Made by a program: the position numbers and the translations under genes. A stretch of 64,000 bases of DNA from Schistosoma mansoni (Eukaryota > Platyhelminthes > Trematoda > Strigeidida > Schistosomatidae). The stretch is from NCBI RefSeq assembly GCF_000237925.1, contig NC_031495.1:64958939-65022938 (forward strand), read 5' to 3'. Positions 1 through 12,309 of the stretch are shown in pieces. The notes beneath the pieces are model-generated. The model was not told where the DNA came from, made no database searches, and saw only the letters and a list, made by a program, of their open reading frames with translations. Numbering within the stretch: position 1 is the stretch's first letter; every line of letters begins with the position of its first letter.

Positions 1-745
1 TAAACATTTTAGTACGGAAATTCTACACTAAATCGTAAAAAGGTTTATTGACCGAAGTAGTCTTGATTTATTGTGCACCATATGACTTGTGATCTGGATC
101 ATGAGTAGTGTGCAAACAAATACATGGCTTCGTCGGGTTTTTACACTGTTGATGCATACTTATAAATGCTAAGGTAGTGTAAATATGCTGATATAATCAT
201 TGCTAAAGATGAAGAGTTCGTAACACTTCTGAATCACTTGTTGCCCTTGTCTATCTTTATACTGATGGACTGAATTACTAATTTGATGCAGTTGTGACCC
301 TTTACTCAATGAATTGTTCAGTACAACTAATTAATATCCTACTAGAGTGTGGATGCTGGAGTTTCCTATTTGGCACAGAAAATATTTGACACAAATGTAC
401 TGCCTAAAACGAAGCGGAAATGAGAATAGAAAATAATCCCATAAAACGTAGCGCCTATACGAATCCCATCTATCAACGATGTTCAAGTTGATGAACGATG
501 TTCCAGGGCATACTGAATACACAAAGGTTCATTTTATTCCAACGGTTACTACACACTAATGGGTTAATTTGGTGAACAAATAACTGATACTGTTGCGGAA
601 AATAATTGAGCAATGAGGTGGACTATGAATGTATCAAACTAAGTACGAAAAAACAATGAAAGAGTTATAAACACTTATTTTCCGCGAATCTCAGACAATA
701 TATATAAATTAGTGATTTAACCATGTGACAGAAAGAATATCTTAC

Positions 746-3369
746 AAGAAATAAATATCTATCCAAAAGTCGTCTATGTATTGAACGTCTAGGAAGTTTC
801 TTTGCAGGCCCTTCTAGATGTAGTAACGGGATCTGAGTATACTTTACACGAAGACCATCCAGTTTACCAAGTGCTTCTCTAGCATTCGACATTTTCTCCT
901 TGAAAAAAGGATAAACGGAACTTCAGTAAAATCGATTGAGATTAAACAAGTAACCAGTAAATTAAAATATGAAATAAACGCTGAAAAGTTAGACAGGTTG
1001 AAATAGTTAACATGCAGTGTGAAGTTTTATGCCCACTATATGTACTGAATTATTTACTACGTTAAGTAGATGCAATTACTTGAGAAATAACACTACTAAA
1101 TACTTTAAGAAATTAAACCAAATCTAGAAATGACTTTCTACTGGTCCATGTTAACTATGACAATTATTTTAAGGTTGTGAAAACTAGTTTTATGGTTAAT
1201 AGACGGGAAAGAAATTTAAAAATAATTGCAACTAATCATTTACATGGATATATTCGACCATAATCAATTATTCGCCTTTTATTTTGTCTACTTTGAATGT
1301 TTTCTGATTTTTATCTACTGTAGTTACATTCACGAATAATTAGCTTTTTAAAGTTGTTATGGTATATGCAAAAACATTTGTCATGGTACACTAACCTGTA
1401 AAATAATTTCCTGTTCCCGACGATCCAACAAATCCCTTGATGAATCCAAGCCTCTAATTACAGTAAAACGGGTTTATATTATTGATGAGCTCACTTGTGA
1501 CATTTGTATATTCTGGGTCGCTCGGAAGCATGGTTCCTTTAAGCCCTAACTCAAATTATCAGAAATGTTCTTCAACAATTGAAGCTTACTATAAATGAGA
1601 TCTTTGTATCGTGTTAATGCTGTGCTGACACCATAGAACATCCCAGGTACATTCTGAATACGTTGCTCCTGATATTGAGACTTTGCCTAGAATGTTATAT
1701 AGAAGATGAAAAACGTAATGAACGAACAAGTTAGTTAATTATTATTTATGAATGTAAACCACCTGATGTTCGATGTGAAAATTGTATTTCAATAATCTGA
1801 GCGATTGAAACTTGAATGATTCCACTGTTTCGTACGGCGATTGCTGAGAGCATTCAAGTACAATTCTTGCATTTAATGTTTTCTATATAATTGCCGCTCA
1901 ATTTTTCCCAAACTATTTGTTCGAATTTCGATGTATATTCATGTAAACTATGTGATATCAAATGTTTGTTAAGTTAATACAACATGCGATAACGCATGCA
2001 GTTTGCCTTACACTTTTAACTTGATGGCCACTATATTGACAAGTGGGTTAGTGGATAAGTTACTTAAATTTTAATCATGAAGTCGATGGCTGAAACAATA
2101 AACAGTCGAATACCACCGCTAGTTCCCACACAAAGTGTGGCACGAATTCGCGTACAAGAGCTTATGCTTACACATTGTCTCAAAAAGAATTGTGAATAAC
2201 TTGCAAGTTGAAGTGAAAAATATGACCCAATTATGTAAACTGAAATTAGAAAGGATTCCTGGACAATAGTCCAGAATTTCGGGGTTAGATTTCCGAAATG
2301 GTGTCCAAAAGGGGTTTAAAACTCGGGATCAACTTAAGCATTTCAATAGTAAAACATAGTGAAAGATTGAAAAAAAGTGACTAACTATGAGACTGATTAT
2401 CATGTTGATCACTTTTTTTTCTTGATCTAGAGGAGAAAAAGCAGCCAATATAATAATATTGATAACAGTGGAAAACTAAGCATAGAAGGCATATCATGCA
2501 ACCATAACAAATAAGTTTTGGGTGATAACACAACACATTTTTCAATAGCCAAGCTTCGAAAATATTCACGACTGAGTGCTTGCAACACGTCTTTTCCGCA
2601 CAATTTTAAAAGCCAATATATCAGCCAATGAAATAAGAATTCTATATCTTAAACACCGAAAGATTTAGTTCATTTGACTTACAACGATACCTTTACATAT
2701 ATTTTGAAGTTCTTCATTCGTGGAGTACATTTCCGAGAAAGCCTTGAAATTCACTGCATAGCGACATAAGAAGCTCTTGTATATATTCAAGATTTGCATC
2801 TCCTTGTCACTGGTGAAAGCTGAGGGCAATTCTACGTCTTCAGCCTCACGAGAATCGAAACTTTCAGTTAAATGTTCATGGAGTTTAAACAACGATGGTA
2901 TATCCTTGAACATTCCATTAATTACGCTGTTACATCTTAATGACGGAACATTTTGTACCTCATCATTGACATCCTGTAATCTTCGAATGAGTAAACCATA
3001 CAGTTAGCTAACCTTCAAAATTCTGATGATCTCTAGAAGTCTTTTACCATATTGGAGCATTTCATCAAATACGGACCTGGCTATCTTCCTCTTTTTCTCT
3101 ATTGAGTCTAAGTCCTTTTGTGCAACAGATAACAGTCCTTTATTGGATGTGCTTAACTTTTCTTTGAGTGTTTCATTTAGAAGATTTTTGATTTTATTGC
3201 GCTGGAAATCTAGTGCGTCAAGCAATATTGAACTCTTTGTAACAGATTCCCCAAAGACATTCCTACGTCCACAAGCTCTAGATTCTGGTGTTTTATTTAC
3301 AAGATCACACAAATAATCTGGATGTAGGATATCTAACTTGATTGACGCATGCACACAACCGCCCGACAT
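746..3369 (-). CDS. Divergent RhoGEF-like (DH-PH) protein, partial, multi-exon
   Basis: Exons read on the minus strand: 3369-3013 (119 codons from ATG), 2973-2683 (97 codons), 1686-1590, 1451-1396 and 898-746. Each has GT/AG borders and the last three join in frame; the first intron is 39 bp (2974-3012). The segments with FKDIPSLFKLHEHL and YKSFLCRYAVNFKAFSEMY resemble the conserved helices of a Dbl-homology domain, which loads GTP onto Rho-family GTPases. The last exon, with PLLHLEGPAKKLPRR and DRYLFL, looks like the first strands of the PH domain that normally follows. The usual QRIPRY helix was not found, so exons between 1687 and 2682 may be missing from this model, or the domain is very divergent. 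A pyrimidine-rich acceptor-like stretch near 404 suggests another exon, and the gene leaves the window at its left edge. The exon structure is seen; the family call is inferred. Confidence 0.5.
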
Positions 3370-3658
3370 CAAAAAAATTGGCAGTCAAAAACCCACGGTC
3401 TAAGGTCATAGCAACTTTTGAAGGACTTAAAGAATATAAAAGTTAAACCTTGTCGTACAAAAACAATCCACCACTTACTCTTTTAACCTAAATTCAATTC
3501 AAAGGTTATAGGTCTTTCGTCAATCAAATAAGTAAAAATAACACAAAATAATATCAGTCCTCAAAAGTAAGGATATTAAGTCCTAAACGTGTGTTGCTCC
3601 TCACGATCTGTATAACTGTAAATAGCGAATCTCGTTTTAAGTGTATCAACAGAAGGCA
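3370..3658. promoter_or_regulatory. Divergent intergenic spacer, probable two-way promoter region
   Basis: About 290 bp separate the first ATG of the minus-strand RhoGEF-like gene from the first ATG of the plus-strand exon at 3659. It is A+T-rich and holds no repeat that I recognise. A shared promoter is inferred only from the head-to-head layout. Confidence 0.3.
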
Positions 3659-3803
3659 ATGATACTGCGTATTTTTTCGAAGAATTCCAGAGGTTTCCAA
3701 ACCTATATGACTATAAAACCTGCAAATGCAGATGACTCTTATCTCGGTTTTCGAAAATTCTTTGAATCTCCTCTAGGATTATCAGTTCCACGTTTTAAAA
3801 AAA
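3659..3803 (+). CDS. Possible first coding exon of an unrecognised gene
   Basis: An ATG opens 48 codons plus one base, ending at a GTAAGA splice donor at 3804. The peptide starts MILRIFSKNSRGFQTYM, with basic and hydrophobic residues and no early acidic residue, which would suit a mitochondrial targeting peptide. The middle (PANADDSYLGFRKFFESPLG) is not recognised. The frame stays open past the donor, but from about 3885 the DNA is an antisense LINE remnant, so the downstream reading is not host protein. No second exon could be assigned because the next 14 kb is mobile-element DNA. Confidence 0.3.
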
Positions 3804-3884
3804 GTAAGACATATGAAAACCGAATTCTTCATTCAGTACACAATAGATCAACATACTACTGTGAGAAAAAGGAGAGAGGTCGAG

Positions 3885-5018
3885 GTGTTTCAATTTATCT
3901 CCATAAAACGTGTAGGAAAGTCAATTCATCATTTTGCCTCTCACCTTCCGGCCATTTCAAGCAAATCCATCTCATATTTGAAGTAGCGTTTCGCTGTCCG
4001 AACCTCATATTCTATATGCGGTCCCTTGTATGTCAGTATAATGTGTTGGACATTTTCTCACTCAGGTCACGAAGTGATTTACAAACGGCCTCGGAAGCCT
4101 TTGACAGAGTCAGCTTTACAGCCACCCGTAGCTCCGACGACATAACTAATTATGAATCTCAACTCTAAAATCAGTAGCTTTAGGTGAAGCTTTTCCATTT
4201 GTTGTGAAGTTATGTGAGCATTGCAGATGACTGATTTCGATTTCTACAGTTTTGCTAAAACATTTTAATCTAATGACCACTGGTTTGTTCACTTAGTCGA
4301 ATCATTAAGATTTTTCTGTACTCTTAACTTGTCACTCACACTTTGTGTAGCTCTCCACATGTTAGGGTTATCAGCATTAGCAGACTGTTGACACAAAGTA
4401 GAAAAATCTCCGCCTTTTAATACAAGACCACAGTCAGAGACCATATTGAAGACTTATGTCAGGCCTACGAAGATTACATTCACTATAATATTTCTATATC
4501 TTGCTCCAATCTACCCTTCCCTTGCAATGTGGAGATTATTTATAAACCAAAGACCCACTCCTTATCCATGTTATTAGCTCGCCTAAAGATCATTCGTTTC
4601 TGTAAGATGTAAAGTAGCCGTCAAATAGCCTTCATGTGTTTGATCACAATCCTAGTTAAGCTAATATAATAATGATTACCGACCAGGTGTTGACCGTCAA
4701 CCTTTTGACCGAAACAATTATTGTGCTCTTCCAGCTAGCTGGCAGTTTTGACTGCTTCAGCGTTATATCTAACAGTACTGATAAGGGTTTGACAATTATA
4801 TCCACCAGAGCTCCTGTTAAGCTATGATAGATATTGTCAAGATTCAAAAGGAAACCAGCTGAATTAAATGTACCTTTAAGTATAAAACATGGGATTAACT
4901 GACTAGATGATTGCTGCTCCACGCTTCTCCATAGCTTAGGTGTTTGCTCGTCACAGATTTGAGTCAAGGGTACGTCTGACCGTGTCACGGACTTCAAGCA
5001 CGAATTATAAAACTGCAT
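3885..5018 (-). mobile_element. CR1-like LINE, 3' part, decayed
   Basis: On the minus strand, 4830-4690 encodes a reverse-transcriptase N-terminal piece (VKPLSVLLDITLKQSKLPASWKS, matching the fingers region seen in the better CR1-like copies at 10.4-11.7 kb). Around 4390-4320 lies the LWRATQS-type stretch that follows the catalytic motif. At 4180-3885 comes the C-terminal and 3' region also found at 15.6-15.75 kb. The pieces are in LINE order but have lost most of the RT core, and no long frame survives. This is an old, 5'-truncated copy with internal deletions. Confidence 0.6.
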
Positions 5019-5019
5019 G

Positions 5020-5528
5020 ATAATCCCTAGTTGGTTGTATGAGACTATCTAAATGGGCTGTCTACGACTCGATACATAGGTACCAAATCAACGAAAACAG
5101 ATTTTCGAAGATGCGATCGATTTGAAAATCTGTTTGAACATTGTTAATGATTTTCAGTTAACTGATTATGTTGAGAATCGTGGTGCGAAAACACTCGTTA
5201 CCTTGGTGCATGACATTTATACGTTTGTAACTATGACAATGAGAACAGTTAATAAGTGTTGAATTATTGTTTAATCTAAAGTGTTTCATCTAAAAACAAC
5301 ACACTTTACGATTTCAGGATCTAGCTGAAACTGTAGGTATTCCTGGCTGAACAAACGTTGGTACCTATTTAACCGTTTTGGTCCCTATAGAAAACCGTCG
5401 TTGTTATCCGTTACTACTTTGTTAGGTAAGCGGTCTAATAACATGTATGGTGGTTCGTTATCTAGATAGACCGGATTTAGACTATCAATACCATGTCAAC
5501 CTATCCCTGTTTCTGTACAACGAACTAT
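5020..5528. other. Unassigned 0.5 kb between LINE remnant and gypsy fossil
   Basis: No gene or recurring repeat is visible. Since the gypsy element to the right is on the minus strand, its 3' long terminal repeat would be expected here, but no second copy was found in the window to confirm one. Confidence 0.3.
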
Positions 5529-7229
5529 TTAGGTTCTCGTGCCTGTATCTACCCCTTGTTCCGCAGATACAATTTCAAGTGGACGGCGAAGTAGTGCTTT
5601 TACTTTGTCACGCCTTACCCAGGCGTGAGTACGTGTGCTTAAGTCCTTGGGTACATATGCCGCTCGCGACTGTTCATGAGGACTAATCGCTTTAAATTTG
5701 GACATTTGGTTTTGTAGTTGATCCACGTAACTTTTTAATTCAAGCTCCTTTCTTTTAGTACGAGGATTGATAAACTCACCTGATAGTTTTAGAGCCGTTG
5801 CAAAGATTAGTTCCGCTGCTGAAAACTGTGAATTAAATTTGTCAGTTGTTGTTCCGAACATAACTAATGGCAGGAACTCTGTCTACAGATTGGGGTTTGG
5901 GTGTGATATTAGGACAGCCTTAAACTGTCGACGGAAACGTTCCACCATTCAATTGGCCCGAGGATGACATGCAATGCGACGTATTCTGTTGGGACCTAGA
6001 AGTTTAGATAAGTTGTTGAATAGCTCATATTCAAATTGGACCCCTTTACCGGTCGTCATTGTAATAAATGTGCCAAAAATGGTAACCCAGTTTCGTACGG
6101 AAGCTTCGGTTACTGTTTCAGCTGAGATGTTGGTTATCAGCATTGCTATTGGAAACCTCGTGAGCCAATCTGTGCGTGTAGATAGATAATCAAAACCACT
6201 GGAACGCGGTAGAAGACCTACCAAACTTATATGAACATGGGCAAAACGTGTCTCTGACTGTGAGAAAACAGATAGATGAATTTGCATGACGGGTAATTTT
6301 TGACTGTAAACACTCCGAGAACTCTCTAATTCACTTGTGAATATCTTTTTGTAAATTTGATCATATATATCAGGCATTAATTCGTTTGCTAGTAGCTTCC
6401 GCGACAGGATGATACACAGTATGAAAGTAATTAAATATAGACTTGAGCAAATTTTCGGGGACGGCGGGTGAAGGCGTCACCTGGTCTTGTCGCAGTTAAT
6501 CGAACCACCTTCAATAGGTGATAGTATCTATCTTAGTTTGAGAATAGAGTTATTTGCTGTAAGTTTTGCAATTACTGGTCCTCTCGTAACAACTTAAGTT
6601 CACTGGGCGAAAGTGGGTCAAAAGTATCAGATTAATGTCAAAACAATACGGAGTATTTATTTATTTCCTTATTTTACGTAAACACTATATCTTCTATCAT
6701 CTTAATTTGAATTATGAGAGCTTCCTGTGTTTGAAATTATAACCTTGAGCTCCAACTGTTCCGTTCGACGATCTGAAGACCTATTCAGTCACTAGTCTAC
6801 TCACTTCTATTCATAAGTCTAGGGTTATCTTCCGACGAGCAACTCTTACTAGTTGCCTCATTATGCCTTAAAGTTCAGGGTCCATTATTACTATTATATA
6901 CCTTGAGTTTCTTCAGAAATGCAATTGTACACAAGCTGCAATGTTGTCTACACAATAGTCGCTATATGTAAGCACGTCCCGTAGTACATAGGAGAACAGT
7001 GAGTTGACTTTGAAGAGAAAAGGAAGAACAAAAAGTGAAAGGTGCGTATATTTTAATATTTATGTTTGTTAAATATTAATGATAGACTACAATTTATGTC
7101 TTTCAGAATGAATGAAAAACGAATCATTAATATATCAAGATTTGATGACAGAATGAGAGTTTATGCAGTAAAAGAGTAGAATGATGTGATGAAATTATCA
7201 TTTAACTGCAAAGAATAATCATCAACCAC

Positions 7230-7515
7230 CAAGCCGTGACCAGTGAAGCTCACTCGTTTCAGTTGTAAGGCAGTTACTCACTGAAGACAATAGTTGGCAG
7301 TAGGGCGACATTGTGAATTGGTTGAGGCTAGACATTAACAGTGTTGGATGTCGACTCAATGGTCTAAGTGTTAAGCATCTGCGCGCTGGAGACAGAGGAT
7401 CCTGGGTTGGAACCGCGAGTGCCGGGTTGTGGATGCGCATTGTAGTTGGATTCCATACTAGAACGAAACGGCCATCCAGTGCTTTCAGGTTTCCCATGTT
7501 GGTCTAGCTTTAATG
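7230..7515 (+). mobile_element. SINE-B copy inside the gypsy fossil
   Basis: It shows the SINE-B head (CTCACTGAAGACAAT, then TGGTTGAGGCTAGACATTAACA), the tRNA-like part with a B-box relative (CTGGGTTGGAACC), and the 3' segment GAACGAAACGGCC followed by TTCAGGTTTCCCATG. The hammerhead stem II side is scrambled, so the ribozyme is dead. It is among the most diverged SINE-B copies here, yet younger than the gypsy element it sits in. Confidence 0.7.
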
Positions 7516-8329
7516 GGCTCTTGAACTTAACTAACAAAGAACCGATTTGTTTGGGTCATATACATATGGTGATGATAAAGTGAATCTTAAAAGTCAATTA
7601 ATTTAATTTTAATACATATATTGTGATTTCACTTACGAACCGTAGATGGATAAAAATAAACTTCATATAGGAAGAATAGATAACGAAAAAGTATTTAATG
7701 TGTCAGGGGCTCTGTCGTGATAATAATCAGTATGAACATAAGCACACTTTGAATATTTAGATGGAAAAAAGTCAACAACAAAACTGAATTTCAAAGGTTC
7801 CATTTCGTCTTACAGACTTGTTGCATCATATTTATTTCTAGCAGCGATAATGTATCCGCCGCCTGATTGGCCTGACCTTTGACATGTATATCACTTGCGA
7901 AATACGACATAAAGCCAAGGTGTCGGATCTCCTGAAGAAAAGATTTATCGGATTTAGCTTTCAATGCTTTTGTTAGTGGTTGATAGGCCGCGTTAACTAT
8001 GATTTCTCTTACTTCCAACAAGTATCGGCAACACTTAAATGTTACGTAGACTGCGCGGAGTACTCATTCGAAGGTAAAATATCTCGTCTCTGCTGAAGCG
8101 AGTTTATTTGAGAAAAACATGACCGGTTTCCGGGCGTTCTCAACCGATTAGTTTATAAAACTGCCGATTGTTTTGTCCGGAGGGATATAAGGTCGAAGCT
8201 CCTAAAAGCCCCAATTTCGCATGTATCTATTCTCAACTATCGGCTGTATTTTGCAACGCTACCTCCATAAAGTGCGTCACGTGTGATATTGACAACATGT
8301 TTCTTACGAAATTCATTTACATTCATACC

Positions 8330-8466
8330 TTATAAAATATCAACCCAGCTGAGTAATTTTCTACAGTGAAAATTGCAACGTCTGTAACAGTTTGATCTTG
8401 CCTGTAAACCGGCATGCCTTATGTAACAAACTGTTATTTCAGAATAAATCATTATTATTATTAAAG
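8330..8466 (+). mobile_element. Short LINE-type 3' end with ATT tail, inserted in gypsy fossil
   Basis: A stretch foreign to the gypsy element ends in AATAAATCATTATTATTATTA, after which recognisable gypsy sequence resumes. The tandem ATT tail suggests a 5'-truncated non-LTR insertion on the plus strand. Its CCGGCATGCC block has a partial counterpart (TCGGCATGCC) near 9650. Confidence 0.4.
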
Positions 8467-9240
8467 CGTCTACCGTCAAAGCGGGTGAGAAATCTGAGTT
8501 CTGGTAAGCCAATGTTGTTGCTTGAGCTAGTTTATTCCTAAGGTGATTAACACCGTCAATAGCCTCGGAACTCAATCCAAAATCTTTCGGTTTTTCCTTG
8601 AGAGAATCCATCAATGGTTGAATAAACTGTGCACAACCAGGTAAGAATCGAAGAAAGGGGCTTACTGAAACCAGAAAACTTCCAAGTTTTGTCAGCAACC
8701 TTGGCATGGGGGTAGTTCTTGACAGTGTTAATCTCTTCTTTGATTTACGTAATCCCTCCTAGGCTAATTTTAGGTCCTAGAAAGTCCAAAGTTTGAATAC
8801 CAAAAACATATGTGTCAACTAGAAATTCTTATCTCTCTAAAAAGTCCACTCCCAGTATTTCCACATCTAAATCAGCCACAGTGGAAACCTAAGGGAATTG
8901 CCTCTTGAACCCCAAATATAGCGTCAACCTGATCTCTCGAAACACTGCGATTTTAGTTTTGTTGGCAGTTTCAGGTGTAACTGAGGACGTTTTTAGACCC
9001 AGCTCAGTTTTGCTTCAAGGAATGATAAACTTGTCCACTCGCAACACCTGCTGAGTTAAAGAAATGTCTGAGTCTTGAGCACCCAAAGATAACTGGACGT
9101 GACATTGAAAACCTCGTATCCATCTTTCCTTTAAAGCTGCTTTGACCATGGCGTTGTCACCCTGTGAAACTTGAAGTCAACGTTAAAGCTGTGATGGTGA
9201 CCGTAACGGGAAGAAAACTCTGAAAATTTCTGCGCAACAT

Positions 9241-9864
9241 TTCATTAGACAGTTTTGTCACTTATTTGTTTCTTCTCCTTGTGTTGTATTTTAACCTCCT
9301 ATCAATCCCTTTTAACCGCACTTTATGTTTTTGAGTCTTCCGTGCTTGAGCTTTTACTATATGTCCATGGCTAAAGACTTTTCTTTGATAACTTAATCTT
9401 GCCGTTGCACGTTGTCGGAATATTGGCAATAAGGTCGTGTTTGGCTAAACTCTACGTCACAGCATGGTTCATTGTGTGACTGTTACCTTTGACCATCCTC
9501 TTGGAAAGGTTGCCGGAGTCCCTGCACATAGACATCTGATCTCATCTTGTTGTATTTTTATTGGTTCTCAGGTATAATATAACACATATATTTCTGCCAG
9601 GTTAGGTACACGCCATTTTTGCAGACATGTTCTATATGTCACAACATCGGCATGCCTACAGTATGTTTCCCGAAGTAGAGTTGTTGAATAAATAAAATCA
9701 GTAAAAAATAAAAGACGGTAGATTCATGCAGATGTCCCGAAGCGTTAATGATTAGGTTTATGTTTCAGTATTGCGCTGAGTACTGCTCTTGAAATGTTTT
9801 TCGAAAGTGGCATTGCGTTCACGTTGCACACCAGACTCTAGCTCGGCATAACGGTGTTATAATG
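9241..9864. other. Unassigned; LINE 3'-end-like stretch
   Basis: No open frame is credible. The segment near 9640-9715 holds CGGCATGCC and ends in an AATAAATAAAATCAG-type tail, similar in layout to the insertion at 8330-8466, so it is probably the 3' end of a plus-strand non-LTR element. The rest is unrecognised. Confidence 0.3.
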
Positions 9865-12300
9865 TTGGTCGTGTCAAGTATTTGTGCAATAAAGCTTTTG
9901 AAGTTTATAGGCCTGTGGCCTATGTTATTCTTTTTCTAGTATGCTTCTGTAAGTGTCCAGTCTTTCCTTGAATGGGTCAATTGAAGGTGCAGACACCACT
10001 GCTTCGGGTAACAGGTTCCAAGAATTGATGACTCGGTGTGAAGACCTATATGTCACGGGTATTTTATTCGTTCTTGGCTTTTCTATTCGCCTGCTATGTC
10101 CTCTGAGATGTCCCACTCTAGCGGGGAAAAAAGAGAGAATATATTGGGTGCAAAACTATTTCTTAGTATTCTACATATCAAAATCAGATCACCTCTTAAT
10201 CTGCGATAGGGCAGAGTATAGAGGTTCAGATTTTCAAGCCACTCTTTGTATGGCAAACCCTGTAGCTCTGGAATTACACGGGTAGGTACCCTCTGTACCC
10301 TTTTCAGGATATCAGAGTCCCTTTTTAGACAGGGGTTTGCACCCTAAACGCAGTTCTCAAGCTTAGTTCTCACTAAGGTTGTGAATACTGTAGTGAACAT
10401 GGTAGTATCCAACTTAGTGAATGTCCATCTTAAAGCTCATAGGGTTTTAAACCCCTTAGCTGCAACTTCCCAGCAATAGGCTGTGGTCTTAGGATCATGA
10501 CTCACTGTCACCCCAAGATCCTTGTGAGAATAGACCACGGGTATAGGCACTTCTTCTATATTGTACCTATTAACCTCTGTATCCCGAAAGTGCATGTAGA
10601 CACACTTTGCCGCGTTGATGGGCATCAGCCACTCTTTAGACCAGTCAATCACGATATTTAAGTCTGTCTGAAGTGCGCATGCATCTGTGTCTTCCGTTAT
10701 TTCTCGCCAGATTTTTGCACCGTCAGTGTATAATAACATTGAGGACTCTACTATACTTAGGAGATCATTTACATACAGTATAAAAAGTAAGGGACCCAGG
10801 ACAGAACCTTGGGGTACTCCACTCAGTACTGGTCTCCAGGTGGAACAGTTGGAATTTATTCCTACCTCCTGTCTACTACCTACCAGGAAGTCCTTAAGCC
10901 ATTTTAAAAGAGGTCCGGCAATACCAAGACTTTCTAGCTTCAAGTGTAGTCCATTTATTGGCACCTTGTCGAATGCTTTGCTGTAGTCTGTGTAGGCCAC
11001 ATCCACTGAGTTTCCGTTGTCTAGAGCCTTTGACCAACGCTCAACTGCTACAAGGAGGTCTGTTGTGCAAGATAAACCTTTTCTGAAACTACGTTGTTCG
11101 CTGTTTAACAAGTTGTCGGTTTCCACAAATGTCATTATGGTCTTTTTGACTATATTTCCCAGTATTTTAACCAGGACATTAGTGAGGCTGACAGGTCTGT
11201 AGTTTGATGGAAGTTGTCTTGTTCCTGTTTTATGTGTGTGAGTGATGACTGCATCCTTCCAGTTCGTGGGTAACACACCTTGGTCAAGTGTAATATTGAA
11301 TATCACAGTCAGTGGGGATGCGATATGACATGCGTTACGTCTAAAAATTTTGGGGTGTGGTTCATCTGGCCCTGTTGTAGGTTCTATATATGAGGTGCTA
11401 GGGGCCTTAAGTACATCGTATTGATCGAAGTCCACGGTGAGTAGGTGGTTTGTTGACTCGATATTTGGGTCTGGTTCTTTGCCTAGAAGAGATTCCTTAG
11501 TAAAAACTGACCCAAAATAGGTATCCAGCGCATCTACCTTTTTCTGATGTTCCTCAATCATTTCAGATTCACTCTCTTCTTTAATTAGGTTGGAAATCCA
11601 ATAATGAATCCTCGTTCTGTAGTTTATGTAGGAGGATATTCTCTTAGGCTGCTTGAGTGCAGATTGTGCCAAATGCATTTCATATTTTTTCTGACTTTCC
11701 CAAATTTTAATTATACACTTGTTTCCTACAGATCTGCAGCGTTCCATTGTACCTGATGTGCCAAGGCTGATAGCAACATCTCAACATTTCTTCTTTTGTC
11801 TTGGTAAACGTCGAATATCACGGCCTACCCGGGGATAGCCGTGTTTCTTCTTCTTTGCGACCGTCCGAGGTATCTGTGGTTGAGTTACCCTATTATATAA
11901 CTGCCTGAAATGAGTTCATACCTCTCGTACTAATGCCCTTGAGTTAATTTATCAATTTGCAGCGGATGCTGCGGAGTTGATTGCCCCCATATCTGCCTTC
12001 AATATATTAGGGCCGGCGCAAGTGTTTGACATACAATGTCATTCATGAATTTGAATAATATGACTGCATTGTCACTTATCCCTAAATATGGGAGGAAAGT
12101 CATTTGACTAACGTCATCACCGTGTGTGAAGACTAAATCCAAAAGAGAAGAGGAGTTTCCTAAATCATATCTTGTGGGATTTCTAATGTGTTGGAATGAA
12201 GCTAATGCAATCGAGGTTTCTAACGGTTTGCTATCTCGACTGACTAGTTGGTCGATACTGATGCATAGATTGAAGGCGAATGGAATAAGTTGAAGGGTAC
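9865..12300 (-). mobile_element. CR1-like LINE, endonuclease to 3' end
   Basis: Minus strand. 12290-12020 encodes the end of the APE endonuclease (LLDLVFTHGDDVSQM, then SDNAVI in place of SDHAVI). 11747-10437 is one open frame of 436 codons with the RT core: NYRPVSLTN, a YSKAFDKV catalytic block, and GVPQGSVLGPLLF. 10116-9925 gives the C-terminal piece (NSWNLLPEAVVSAP), and an AATAAA-like 3' end lies near 9880. The usual FADD catalytic motif is read as YTDG, so two catalytic aspartates are not as expected and this RT would be inactive. The endonuclease N-terminus is missing, cut off where the plus-strand LINE begins near 12.3 kb. Confidence 0.8.
10437..11747 (-). pseudogene. CR1-like reverse transcriptase frame (436 codons)
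   Basis: This is the longest uninterrupted RT frame of the CR1-like family here. RT motifs run in normal order: fingers (LPTNWKDAVITHTHKTG), NYRPVSLTNVLVKILG, RKGLSCTTDLL, VDVAYTDYSKAFDKV (first catalytic Asp), GVPQGSVLGPLLFILYVND, then SSMLLYTDGAKIW where FADDxKIW is expected. It ends after SHKDLGVTVSHDPKT; the thumb continues out of frame to 9925. The start at 11747 is simply the first ATG; the true polyprotein began upstream in the endonuclease. Confidence 0.75.
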
Positions 12301-12309
12301 ATTCGAGTC

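Larger units (their letters stand above)
5529..9240 (-). mobile_element. Gypsy-type (Metaviridae) LTR retrotransposon fossil
   Basis: Parts in order along the minus strand: protease and start of the polymerase region (about 9240-8750), the RT/RNase H connection (8707-8460), RNase H (about 8330-7790), the integrase core (6400-5949) and the integrase C-terminal part (5861-5529). The family is named from integrase and RNase H similarity to Boudicca/Saci-like schistosome gypsy elements. It is broken many times over and looks old. It has since been invaded by a SINE-B copy (7230-7515) and a short LINE-type 3' end (8330-8466). No flanking long terminal repeats were identified. About 800 bp (6420-7229) inside its span is not recognisable as any part. 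Confidence 0.65.

Noticed and set aside
331-522. Minus-strand frame as the next exon of the RhoGEF-like gene
   Set aside because: After the acceptor at its start the phase does not continue the preceding exon (a stop follows in the required frame); a different acceptor near 404 fits better but is unproven.
3641-4168. A 175-codon plus-strand gene
   Set aside because: Only the first 48 codons, before a splice donor, look like host coding sequence; the rest is antisense LINE.
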